From the NCBI GenBank assembly GCA_038203955.1, contig JBBRDK010000005.1:1-64000 (forward strand): DNA of 64,000 nucleotides. Direction: 5' to 3'. Origin of the DNA: JALYUA01 sp038203955 (lineage in GTDB: Bacteria > Acidobacteriota > Thermoanaerobaculia > UBA5066 > Gp7-AA6). How positions within the stretch are numbered: position 1 is the first letter of the stretch; the number at the start of each line of letters is the position of its first letter. This document shows positions 41,040 to 50,053 of this stretch, in pieces. The notes beneath the pieces are model-generated. The model made no database searches. It saw only the letters and a list, made by a program, of their open reading frames with translations, and had not been told where the DNA came from. The translations under genes were made by a program, and so were the position numbers.

Positions 41040-43812
41040 TCAGAAGCTCACCTTCACGCCGAGCTGGAGCTGCCGCGGGTCGTTGACCGCCGTCGGCTGC
41101 CCGAAAGGTGGGAGAGCCGAAGGAGTTGTTCGGAACCTGGTCGTTCTTCCGGTGAGAAGGTTGAAGGCCACGAGGATCGCCTCCACGGCCACACTGTTCG
41201 TCACGGGAACCTTCGCGACAGGCGCAGGTCCACGGACTCGAAACCGAACCCCTCTCCAGAGTTGCGCGCGACTCCCGCTGGCCGGTCGTTCAGCGTCGAG
41301 TCGCCGTTACGGTCGAACGGGAGCAGCACGTTGAACGGAAGAGCCGAGGCGTAGGTGAAGATGCCGGTCAGCGTCCACCCTTCGGCGAGCGCGCCCCACA
41401 GGCTTTCCTTTCCGCGAACGGGCGAGACCGCGCTCCCTGACAGCGTGACCCGGTGGCGCTGATCGTTGTCCGATCGGCCCCTCTCCGCGGCGACGTCGCG
41501 GTTGTCCTGCGGCGAGCTGAAGAAGAAGTTGCCGGATGTGTCGAAGCTCTTCGAGTACGTGTACGACGCCCGGAGGCTGCCCCATGAAACGGGCCGCTGC
41601 GTGTAGCTCAACGTCACGCCGTCGTACCAGGAGTCCCCGATCGACTGGTACTGCGAGTTGTTCGCGTACGCGGCGTTTGGCCTTCCGAGGTTGAAGACGG
41701 AGGGATTCGTCGTGGTCGGCACGTTGACGTTGCGCGACATGATGATGTGCCTCCCCCGGATGTGCTCGTAACCGATCGACGCGGTCGCCGAGGGCAGGAT
41801 CTGTCGCTCGTACTGCGCCGCGGCCTGAAAAGAGGATCCACTCTGGATGTCGGGATCGATCGTCGTGACGTTCGTCAGCACCCCGGAAGGAAACGACGCG
41901 TAGACGTCGGGGAACACGGGCGGTGCCGGCGAGGTCCGGCTGGCGGGAGTCACCTGAGCGACTCGATACGCAACGCCGTCTCTCTGAAGCGCGTTGGCGA
42001 CGGCGCGCAGGGGAACCGGGTTGTAGAACAGTCCGGCGGTCGCCCGGAGGACGCTGCGGCCGTCGCCCGCCGGATCCCACGCCAGGCCGACGCGGGGGGA
42101 GAGGTTGTCGCGGTCCGTTTGCACCAGAGAGGGAAGAAACTGGAGGTCGTATCGAAGACCGGCGTTGACGTTCACGCGCCGCGAGACTCTCCACTCGTCC
42201 TGCAAAAACGCCCCGACGTTCGAGTTGTCTTGCGGCGTCCCGGGAATCCCGAAAGCCTGCTGGAACGTCGTGTACCGGCCGGCCTGAAAGTCCGCCAGAT
42301 TCCGGAAGGTGTAGACGCCCTGGAGCGCGCCCGGGAAATCGATTCGGACTCGATTGAACAGCGTGTCGACGCCCCCCTTGATCGAGTGGGATCCCAGCAC
42401 GGACGTCACGGCGTCGACGGCCTCCCACATGCTCGTATTGCGGACGGTCGGCGAGTTCGTCGCCGTCCCGAAGCTGGCGATCCCGGAAATGGTCACCGCC
42501 GGGCCGACGAGGTCGTTCGGCGGCGCCGACAGATCGCTCGTCGTCATCTGCCCCCGGGTCTCGTTGAAGACGGAGGGGGAGATCGTCGCCACGTTGCTGG
42601 CTGCCCACGTTTGGTCCGTGTCGGCGAGCCCCGTCGCCCGGCTCGCGTCGTTCAAGCCGCCGACCGTCCGCGCGTTGGCGCTCGAGACCGCGTACCGGCT
42701 GTACCGGAGATTGAGCTGATCGGCGGAGGAGAACGCGTGGTCGAGGCGTCCGAACCAGTTGGTCGTGTCGAGTGTCGTCGCCAGATTGCCCGTGGCGATG
42801 CGGACGCCGGGATAGGACACGGCGTCCAGACGCGCGTTGACAGCCGCCGCGCTGGCGGAGGAAATGGTCACGACGCTCCCGTTTTGCTCCGCGAGCTGCT
42901 CGAAGTTCGCGAAGAAGAACGTCCGATCGCGGACCGCCGGACCTCCGAGCGAGAGACCGTACTGCCGCCGCGAGAAGGGAAACGCCTTCGAAGCGAGGGC
43001 GTTTTTCGCATCCAGGCGGTCATCCCGGAAAAAACCGTACGCGTCCCCGGCGTACGTGTTGGTGCCGGATTGCGTGACGACGCTGATGATCCCCGCGGTC
43101 GCGCGGCCGTACTCCGCGATTCCGCCGGACCGCACCACTTGGAACTCGCGAATCACGTCCTGGCTGTAGAACGTGCCCGCGAGCTCCGCCGCGTCGTCGT
43201 TCGCGGACAGCCCGTCGACGACGAAGGTGTTGTTCAGGTTCCGCTGGCTCGACACGGAAATGCCGGTCCGGGCACCGCGGACGTCTCGGCGAAACGCTGG
43301 TTCGCCCCCGTGTTCGTCCGGGAGACTCCCGGGACGAGCAACGCGAGATCGAGATAGTTGCGCCCGTTCAGAGGCAGGTTCCGGATCTCTTCGGGAGTGA
43401 CGGACTCCGCGACCTGCGTGCGCACCGTCTCGACGAGGGGCGCGCCCGTCACCGTCACCCTCTCCGTTGCGCTCGCCAGGTTCAACCTCACCGGAATCTC
43501 GAGCGCCTGCCCGGCGGCGGCTCGAAAAGGCGTCCGCACGTCGAGAAACCCCTCCTTCCGGATCGAGAGCTCGTAGTCGCCGGCCGGGACGGCCGAGAAA
43601 CGGAATCGGCCTCGCGCGTCGGAAACGGCCGTCACCCGCCGGTTCGTGCCCGGATGAAAGAGGACGACGCCCGCCGCCGGAACGGGAGCGCCGGCGGGGT
43701 CCTCGATGCGCCCTCTCACGGTCGCAGTGTCGACCGTCTGCTGCCCGCCGCAGAGCGCCGCGATCGGGAACAGCAGGGAGAATGCGAGGAGCGCGTGCAG
43801 GCAGCGGCTCAT
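41040..43812 (-). pseudogene. Oar-like TonB-dependent receptor gene with four frameshifts
   Basis: Reading from ATG 43812: signal (HALLAFSLLFPIAALCGGQ), carboxypeptidase-regulatory domain (TVRGRIEDPAGAPVPAAGVV; GDYELSIRKEGFLDVRTPF), then a plug with LPLNGRNYLDLALLVPGVSR. At about 43266 one base is missing (GGA-CC-GGC-ATT) and the frame continues SSQRNLNNTFVVDGLSAND through most of the barrel to 41201. Three more single-base shifts occur near 41205, 41150 and 41105. After correcting them the C-terminus reads DPRQLQLGVKVSF, the normal ending of this family. It is coupled to the upstream BNR-type gene. Decay or sequence error. Confidence 0.85.
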
Positions 43813-45029
43813 CGAGCCGCCCGTTTCCTGAAAACGTCGAGGGGCCCGGTTTCGGCCACGGCGAGAAGCTCGTTGCCGTTTCGCGCCGTGTAGGAGATAG
43901 CGCTGGCCGATCCCCGGACGGTGATCCGCGGGTCCGCGGCGTCCTTCAGAAGGCGAACGGCCGCGCTCCAGCTCTTTCGATCGGGCTCCAGACCCCGCCC
44001 GAAGACGGACGAACCCGACACGTAGAGCGCGACGAGGCGGTCTTCCGGAAGTACGGCGATGTCGGGATGATTCGGGACGCCCGAGCCTTCCGCCTTCCCG
44101 GCGAGCTCGACACGCGGTGAGAAGCTCTTCCCCCCGTCGGACGAGAACGCCGCGAAGACGCCGGGAACGGCGCCCGTGTACCACGCGACCCAGAGCGCCC
44201 CGGACCGCTCGAGCGCCAGCCTCGGCCCGGAGTCCGGACATCCATCGATCCGCCAGCCATCGTCCGACACCACCACGGAGGGGGGAGCGCTCCCGTTTCC
44301 GTCTCCCACGGCGGCGACCGCGATGTTGCGCAGGTCCTTGCCCTCGAGGTCGCGGTAGGCGATCCAGACGCCCTTTTTCGAATCGGCGGCGACGCTCGTC
44401 GCGCAGCACTGACACGCGCGGGGGTCCACGACCCGATTCGTCTCGAACCGCGCCCCGTCCCCGCTCACGGCCGAGACGACGCCCTGCCCTCCCGCACGGC
44501 TGTCGAGCCACGCCAGCCGCATCCGGCCGGCGGAGTCGATCGCCGTGGAAACCCAGCCGTGCGGCCCCGCGGTCTTGTCGTCGTTGACGGTGACGGGCGC
44601 TCCCCACGTCGAACCGCCGTCGGTGGAGCGCTGGGCGCGAAGCTCCGTATTCCATCGGCCGGGTGCCGTCACGGAATACACGGCCACGAGAGCGCCGCCC
44701 GGAAGGATCTCGAGGGAGGGTCCCGTCTGTGAATGCGCCATCACGGCGGGCGCCGGCGGAGACACGGCGACGGCCGTCCGGTGCCCGCCCGAATCGGCGT
44801 AGCAGAGGCGGCCTCCCCCGGCCTCTTCCCGAACGAAGACCATGCAGAGGTCGCCGGACGCGTTCCATCGCGCCGAGGGGTCGTGGCCCGCCTGGCGCAC
44901 CGCGCGGCCGGCGGCCGGCGGCTGCCCCGCTCCCATCGACCGCAGCGACGGCGACACGGCGTAGAGCGCGATCGCCGCCGCAGCGATGGCAAGGCTTCGT
45001 CTAAAAATGGGCTGCATGATTCTCCACAC
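43809..45029 (-). CDS. Exported sialidase-like beta-propeller protein
   Basis: 406 residues. Signal or anchor RRSLAIAAAAIALYAVS; an ATG at 45017 is an alternative start. Propeller repeats with Asp boxes: RSTDGGSTWGAPV and FSSDGGKSFSPR, plus DSAGRMRLAWLDSRAGGQG. A Cys cluster ACQCCATS is unusual. Sialidase catalytic residues are not evident, so the call is structural only. Its stop overlaps the TonB receptor start (ATGA), suggesting a surface-binding partner of that receptor. Confidence 0.75.
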   Translation of the reverse strand: MWRIMQPIFRRSLAIAAAAIALYAVSPSLRSMGAGQPPAAGRAVRQAGHDPSARWNASGDLCMVFVREEAGGGRLCYADSGGHRTAVAVSPPAPAVMAHSQTGPSLEILPGGALVAVYSVTAPGRWNTELRAQRSTDGGSTWGAPVTVNDDKTAGPHGWVSTAIDSAGRMRLAWLDSRAGGQGVVSAVSGDGARFETNRVVDPRACQCCATSVAADSKKGVWIAYRDLEGKDLRNIAVAAVGDGNGSAPPSVVVSDDGWRIDGCPDSGPRLALERSGALWVAWYTGAVPGVFAAFSSDGGKSFSPRVELAGKAEGSGVPNHPDIAVLPEDRLVALYVSGSSVFGRGLEPDRKSWSAAVRLLKDAADPRITVRGSASAISYTARNGNELLAVAETGPLDVFRKRAAR

Positions 45030-45132
45030 TCGGATCGCATCCGGCCGGTTCGCGGCCGGAACGATGGATTCCGGGCCGCCGACGCCTGCCGCTGCGTGCG
45101 GCCGCGCTCCGCCCGGAGTCAGACGAGGAGGA

Positions 45133-45474
45133 TCAGGCTCGAGGAGGAGGGGTGGCGGGAGCGAGCTTAAACGAGCGCGGCGCGGCGGAGACGGGGAATG
45201 AAATCTCCGCGGATCTCTCGAGGGTCAGAAACGGCGAGACCGGAGCGAGAATCGCGGGAAGCGCTCCGCCGAGAGTCACGACTTTCGAATCGGGCATGCA
45301 TCCCCGCAACTGGCACTCTCCTGGGGAGGAGCTCTGCGCCGCCGCGCAGGACGGCATCGAACCGTCTTCGGACGCGGCGCAGCAATCGGGAACGCACTCG
45401 ACCCAATTCGCCAGCGGTCCGCACGAGACGAGCAGAAGGAGAACGACCGCCGCGGAGCGCATCGCGCGGAGCAT
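45133..45474 (-). CDS. Small exported Cys-rich protein
   Basis: 113 residues from ATG 45474 (or 45462). Signal RSAAVVLLLLVSCGPLA, then WVECVPDCCAASEDGSM, SCAAAQ, GECQLRGCMPDS: six further cysteines within 35 residues, suggesting metal binding or disulfides. The C-terminal half is hydrophobic-beta. No family recognised. It is first of three minus-strand genes leading to the sialidase-like protein and the broken TonB receptor, a possible metal- or ligand-uptake operon. Confidence 0.65.
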   Translation of the reverse strand: MLRAMRSAAVVLLLLVSCGPLANWVECVPDCCAASEDGSMPSCAAAQSSSPGECQLRGCMPDSKVVTLGGALPAILAPVSPFLTLERSAEISFPVSAAPRSFKLAPATPPPRA

Positions 45475-45829
45475 ATCGCGGGACTCTGACCCTTTCCCGG
45501 GAGCCCGCTCCGAAAAGCGGCTACGGCGTCCGTGCGTCGCCTCGACTCCTGCAGGAGCCTCCCGAGTGGGATCCTGAGCACTCTTCCAGTCACTCGAATC
45601 CGGCATCGCGTGGTTCCGGGGGGTTTCCCCTCCGCGGCGAAAAGGACGCTCTGCTGCTCGAGACCAAGGGCCACATGGTGGACACACGGGCATGAAACTT
45701 TGAGAGTCGGCGGCGCGTCGATCGACTCGCCGCTGCGGGGCCGCCGGCGGCCCCGACGGCGATGCTAGACTGCCGGGGTTGCTCGCCTCCCGACCCGGCC
45801 AGACGGATGTCGAGAAAGTGGAGGTCCGA
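45475..45829. other. Divergent intergenic region
   Basis: About 355 bp between the Cys-rich gene (minus) and the exported protein (plus). It contains the palindrome and extended -10 listed separately at 45737-45771 and a GGCTCCTGCAGGAG partial palindrome near 45560. I looked for a B12 box on the minus strand because a TonB operon follows, and found none. Confidence 0.5.
45737..45771 (+). promoter_or_regulatory. Extended -10 promoter with an 18-bp perfect palindrome over the -35 region
   Basis: GGGGCCGCCGGCGGCCCC at 45737-45754 is perfectly palindromic. TG at 45763-45764 and TAGACT at 45766-45771 form an extended -10, 59 nt before the ATG. The palindrome occupies the -35 position, where a dimeric repressor could block polymerase. 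Inference from position. Confidence 0.5.
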
Positions 45830-46321
45830 ATGCGGGTGAGAACCGTCGTTCTCGGGGTCGTCCTCCTCGGAGGGGTTTTTCCCGGCTCGTTGCGCGCCGT
45901 CAGCCGGATCGCCTCAGTCGCGGTGACCGGATCGCCGACGCCAGCCGCGACGGCGGTCCCCTTGAATCTATTCGACAATACGATTGCGGAATTTCTGACC
46001 GTCGTCCCTGTCGTGGACAGCGTCACCGGAGCCGTCTCGTCGATGGCCGCGTCGGTCAGCGTCTCCCCCGCGAGCCTCTTCAGCCTCTGCGGCGTCTCCC
46101 TTCCCGGTTGCGCGAGCGACTTCTATCTCGCGCAGTGGACGATCAGCTCGGACGCCTCCGGCATCCGGGCTCTGACTGCGTTCCAGGGAAGCGGCCCGCT
46201 GCGGCTGCTCAACAACACCGGCGCGCCCCAGCAGTACACCCTGCGATGCCAGACGGCACAGGTGACGGGCTCCTGCATTTTCTCGTTTCGCTATGTCCCC
46301 GTTGCCGATCCGTTGTTCTAG
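45830..46321 (+). CDS. Exported protein of unknown function
   Basis: 163 residues; GGAGG 4-8 nt before the ATG. Signal VVLGVVLLGGVFPGSLRA. The mature protein is beta-rich with three cysteines pairing possibilities (SLCGVSLPGCASDF; LRCQTAQVTGSCIFSF). No domain recognised; composition suggests a small secreted sandwich. Followed by the Thr/Pro-rich lipoprotein gene. Confidence 0.7.
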   Translation: MRVRTVVLGVVLLGGVFPGSLRAVSRIASVAVTGSPTPAATAVPLNLFDNTIAEFLTVVPVVDSVTGAVSSMAASVSVSPASLFSLCGVSLPGCASDFYLAQWTISSDASGIRALTAFQGSGPLRLLNNTGAPQQYTLRCQTAQVTGSCIFSFRYVPVADPLF

Positions 46322-46454
46322 CGGCGAGATGGCCCGGCCGACCCGGGTGATTTTTTTGCGAACGAGTCGAGGAGGCCGGCGCCTAATTGTCTGAATGGCC
46401 TGGTTTTCTGAACGGAATGTGGAACGGACGGGTAGTCGGACCGCCGGCAGGACC

Positions 46455-47072
46455 ATGAGGGTCGAGGCGCTCGCGGGGCGGCCGCTCGTCGTTCTGGTCT
46501 TCGGCGCGCTGCTCCTGGGCACCGGCTGCTTCAAAGATCCCCCGACGGCGCCGGCCAGCATCCCGAGCCCCGCGGCGTCGATCACGCCCGAGGCGTCCGC
46601 CACGCCGACGCCCGTTCCTCCGGCGACGCCCGTCGTGTCGGCCTCCCCGACGCCTCCGGCCCCGACGGCGACCGCGATCGCCCCGACCGGCACGCCAACC
46701 GCGGGTGCGACCAGCACGGCCACTCCGTCGCCGACCCCGACCCCGACCTCGACCTCTTCCAGCACTCCGAACCCCGGGGTCTCTCCGACTCCGGTTCCGA
46801 GCGCGACCGCGACTCGTCTGCCGACCTCGAGCCCGACACGCACGGCAACCTCGACCGCGACTCCGAGCCGGACGCCCACGGCCACCGCGACGAACACGCC
46901 TCTTCCCCCGACCGAAACCGCGACTCCGACGCGGCCGGCGCCGCCCACCGCGACGAACACGCCGCTGCCGCCGACCCCGACCCCGACGGCTACGGCGACG
47001 GCCACGTCTCTGTTTCCGTTCACACCGACGAGGACCGCGACCCGCACGCCGACGAGAACGCCCGGCCTCTAG
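46455..47072 (+). CDS. Thr/Pro-rich lipoprotein
   Basis: 205 residues. Lipobox LLLGTGC, then FKDPPTAP, and from about residue 35 to the end almost nothing but Thr, Pro, Ala and Ser in TPTP, TATAT and TRTPT runs. The plus-strand DNA is a degenerate CGACCCCGA-type repeat. Such stalks are usually extended, possibly O-glycosylated, spacers. Here no folded domain follows, so it is either a bare stalk or the remains of a larger surface protein. Confidence 0.7.
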   Translation: MRVEALAGRPLVVLVFGALLLGTGCFKDPPTAPASIPSPAASITPEASATPTPVPPATPVVSASPTPPAPTATAIAPTGTPTAGATSTATPSPTPTPTSTSSSTPNPGVSPTPVPSATATRLPTSSPTRTATSTATPSRTPTATATNTPLPPTETATPTRPAPPTATNTPLPPTPTPTATATATSLFPFTPTRTATRTPTRTPGL

Positions 47073-47159
47073 AGCGGATGCTGGGTGCGACGTGCGTGCG
47101 TGGCCGGGGTCACGGCGGCGGCTCTTTCTGATCCGGGATGCGAAGCGGCCCGCCCGACG

Positions 47160-48734
47160 TCAGTCTCCCGATTCGGTGGGCCGGGTCTGGACGGGCTTTC
47201 GGCGCGAAAGCCTCAACGCTCCGAGAGCCGTCTCCAGGTCCCTCGCCCGTTTCCGCTGCTGCTCCTCCTGCTCTGCCGCGGCCAGTCGGTGCATCAGCGA
47301 GCTCAAGCGTGCGTCGGGATGCTCGATGATCAAACGGAGGAGGACCTCGTAGTCCCGGACCATCGTCTCGATCGTGGCGTCTTCGAAGAGCTCCGTTTTG
47401 AATTCGAAGGCTCCACTCAACCCTTGCGGCGAAACGAGGAGACCGAGCCTCAGGTCGTGCCGCGTCGCCCCGGCCGGACCTCGATCGAGCTGCCCTCCGT
47501 CGTCGACGAGGGGCGTAACCGTCAGGCCGTGGAGCTCGAGGTCGGGATTGGGAACGTTCTGAAGCACGAACCAGACCTGAAACAAGGGCGAGTGGCTCAA
47601 GCGGCGCTCGGGCTGAAGAGCCTCGACCAGCTTCTCGAACGGCAGGTCCTGGTGCGCATAGGCGTCCAGGGCGACGCAACGGACACGCGAAAGAAACTCG
47701 CGAAACGGCGGATCTCCCGAGAGGTCCAGCCGGAGGACGAGGGGGTTGATGAAGAATCCGATGAGGACTTCCGTCTCGAGCTGGCTTCGACCCGCCGTCG
47801 GCGTCCCAATCACGATGTCTTTCTGGCCGGAATGACGAGAGAGCAGCACGGAGAAGGCGGCGAGCAGAGTCATGTAGAGAGTCGAGTCCTCTCGAAGGCT
47901 CAACTGCCGGAGACCCTCCGCGATCTCCGGCGGAAAAACGAAGGTCCGCCGCGCCCCGCGAAATCCCGCGACAGCCGGCCGCGCGCGATCCGTCGGGAGC
48001 TTCAGGACAGGGAGTGGCCCTCCAAGCTGACGCTTCCAGTAGGAGAGCATCTCGGCGAGGGCTTCTCCGCGGAGCCACTCCTTCTGCCAGGACGCAAAAT
48101 CGGCGTACTGGACCGGCAACTCGGGCAGCGAAGAAGGCCGACCTGCGGCGGCGGAGGCGTAGAGCGCCCCGAGCTCCTGGAAGAGCACGCCCGTCGACCA
48201 GCCGTCCGTGACGATGTGATGCATGGTGAGGATGAAGACGTGTTGCGTCGCGCTCCACCGAAGCAGGACCGCCCGAAACAGGCGATCCGACGTCAGGAAG
48301 AAGGGACGATCCTCTTCGTCCGTCGCCCGTGAACGCGAGACCTCTTCCCGCTCCGCCTCGGAAAGCCCCTCCATCGACACCGTTTCGAGCCGGACCGATC
48401 GCGGCGGATGAACCCTCTGACGGGCTTCTCCCCCCTCCATCTGGAAGGAGGTGCGCAGCATCTCGTGGCGGCGGACGATTTCCGTCAGCGCCGCCTCCAA
48501 CGCCGGCACGTCCAGTTCTCCGGTCAGACGCAGCGCGACCTGGACGTTGTAGGCCGGGTTGCCCGGTTCCAGCTGATCGAGGACCCAGAGTCGTTGCTGC
48601 GCAAACGAAGCCGGCAGGCTGACCGTCGATTCCGCGGGGCCTGCCGGGTCGAACGCGCTGTCGGCGCTCGGCAGTCCCCCGCCTGACGCCCCGGCGTCAG
48701 AGGGCGTCGGGGCGTCTTTTCCGGTCGGGCTCAT
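47160..48734 (-). CDS. Stand-alone NRPS condensation-domain protein
   Basis: 524 residues: one complete condensation domain (about 40-470) with SFAQQRLWVLDQLEPGNPAYN (core C1, over two motifs), MHHIVTDGWSTGV (C3, about 170-182), VIGTPTAGR and HQDLPFEKLVEAL. The active-site HHxxxDG is intact. The opening resembles LCL-type domains. It condenses a carrier-bound acyl/peptidyl donor with an acceptor amine. No carrier or adenylation domain is attached; the partner carrier is probably that in the 50054 gene. Last gene of the four-gene cluster, 16 bp after the CoA-transferase. Confidence 0.93.
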   Translation of the reverse strand: MSPTGKDAPTPSDAGASGGGLPSADSAFDPAGPAESTVSLPASFAQQRLWVLDQLEPGNPAYNVQVALRLTGELDVPALEAALTEIVRRHEMLRTSFQMEGGEARQRVHPPRSVRLETVSMEGLSEAEREEVSRSRATDEEDRPFFLTSDRLFRAVLLRWSATQHVFILTMHHIVTDGWSTGVLFQELGALYASAAAGRPSSLPELPVQYADFASWQKEWLRGEALAEMLSYWKRQLGGPLPVLKLPTDRARPAVAGFRGARRTFVFPPEIAEGLRQLSLREDSTLYMTLLAAFSVLLSRHSGQKDIVIGTPTAGRSQLETEVLIGFFINPLVLRLDLSGDPPFREFLSRVRCVALDAYAHQDLPFEKLVEALQPERRLSHSPLFQVWFVLQNVPNPDLELHGLTVTPLVDDGGQLDRGPAGATRHDLRLGLLVSPQGLSGAFEFKTELFEDATIETMVRDYEVLLRLIIEHPDARLSSLMHRLAAAEQEEQQRKRARDLETALGALRLSRRKPVQTRPTESGD

Positions 48735-48750
48735 GAGTCGAGGCAGGCGC

Positions 48751-50037
48751 CTAGATGACCCCGCGCCGTCGCAGGTCCTTCAGTTCCGCCGCGGAAAGGC
48801 CCAACCATTCGCGATACACCTCGTCCGTATGGGCGCCGAGCTCGGGGGGGCCTCGCCGGACGCTGCCGGGAGTCTCCGACAGTTTCACGGGGATACCGAC
48901 CTGCCTCGTGGCGCCGAGGGTTGGATGCGGCGCCTCGACGACCATCCCGCGTTCCGACGCCTGCTCCGACCGGATCGCGTCCTCGACGGAATTGATCCCG
49001 CTGCACGGGATTCCCGCGCGTTTCAGGAGGGAGACCCAGTGCTCCGCGGACTTCGAATTAAAGACGGCTTCGAGGGCCGCGTGGAGCCGCTCCCGCTGCG
49101 ATACCCTGCCGGCGTTCGTCGCGAAGGAAGGGTCCGGCTCGAATCCGGAGGGCGCCAGAGCGTCGCACAGCCGCCGCCAGAGCGCGTCCGTTCCGACCCC
49201 CAGCGCAAACCGCGAGGCCGACGCCTCGAAGACCTCGTAAGGCGCCAGCGACGGATGCATGTTTCCGAGCCTCTTCGGGCTGCCGGTCCCGGCGAGGACG
49301 CTCGAAGCATGGAACGCCATGAGCGAGAGCGCGCTGTCGAGCAGAGCCACGTCCACGAGTTGCCCTTCACCCGACAGGTCGCGCGCCCGCAGGGCCGCCA
49401 GGGTCCCGTAGGCCCCATAGAGGCCGGCGGTCATGTCCGCCAGGGGAACTCCCGCTTTCGTGGGACCTCCTTCCGGATCGCCGGTGACGCTCATGATTCC
49501 GCTCTCCGCCTGGATCGTGAGATCGAATCCCGCCTCGCCCTTTCGAGGGCCAGTCTGCCCGTACCCGGAGATGGCGCAATAAATCAGGCGGCGATTCACC
49601 TCCCGAAGCGCCGCGAAATCCAGCCCGGAACGCGCGAGCGATCCTACCTTGAAGTTTTCAACGAAGACGTCCGCGCGCGCCACCAGGCGCTTCAAAAGCC
49701 GCTGTCCGTCGGGGTGGTGGATGTCGAGCGTCACACTGCGCTTGTTCCGGTTGACGCTCAGAAAATAGGTGCTGTGCCCATCCACGAAGGGTGGCCAGCC
49801 GCGGGCGGGATCTCCCTTCCCGGGCTGCTCGATCTTGACCACGGTCGCCCCCATGTCCCCCAGCAGCATCGTGCAGAACGGTCCCGCGAGCGTCCGCGAG
49901 ACGTCGAGGACCAGCGTCCCCGAAAGCGGTCCGAAGTCGCCCGCCGTGAGTCCTACCTCCGACGCGGTCGCCGGCTTCCTTTGCCGGGACCGGCCGACGG
50001 GCGTCAGGTCCCGACCCTCGCGGCGGCGGCTCGTCAC
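48751..50037 (-). CDS. Class III (CaiB/BaiF, formyl-CoA transferase-type) CoA-transferase
   Basis: 428 residues from GTG 50037. Family features: GTLVLDVSRTLAGPFCTMLLGDMGA at the start (split motif), FVENFKVGSLARSGLDF, ISGYGQTGPRKGEAGFD and the catalytic Asp in PLADMTAGLYGAYG (about 200). It exchanges CoA between carboxylic acids through an aspartyl-CoA anhydride. In an NRPS-like cluster this is unusual. It could load, recycle or release a small acid as a CoA ester for the upstream ligase-carrier protein. Sixteen bp separate it from each neighbour. Confidence 0.93.
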   Translation of the reverse strand: MTSRRREGRDLTPVGRSRQRKPATASEVGLTAGDFGPLSGTLVLDVSRTLAGPFCTMLLGDMGATVVKIEQPGKGDPARGWPPFVDGHSTYFLSVNRNKRSVTLDIHHPDGQRLLKRLVARADVFVENFKVGSLARSGLDFAALREVNRRLIYCAISGYGQTGPRKGEAGFDLTIQAESGIMSVTGDPEGGPTKAGVPLADMTAGLYGAYGTLAALRARDLSGEGQLVDVALLDSALSLMAFHASSVLAGTGSPKRLGNMHPSLAPYEVFEASASRFALGVGTDALWRRLCDALAPSGFEPDPSFATNAGRVSQRERLHAALEAVFNSKSAEHWVSLLKRAGIPCSGINSVEDAIRSEQASERGMVVEAPHPTLGATRQVGIPVKLSETPGSVRRGPPELGAHTDEVYREWLGLSAAELKDLRRRGVI

Positions 50038-50053
50038 CGCGGCACGCAGGGAC

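Noticed and set aside
45475..45700. Cobalamin riboswitch upstream of the TonB operon
   Set aside because: The conserved B12 box and the GCCACTG-type core are missing.
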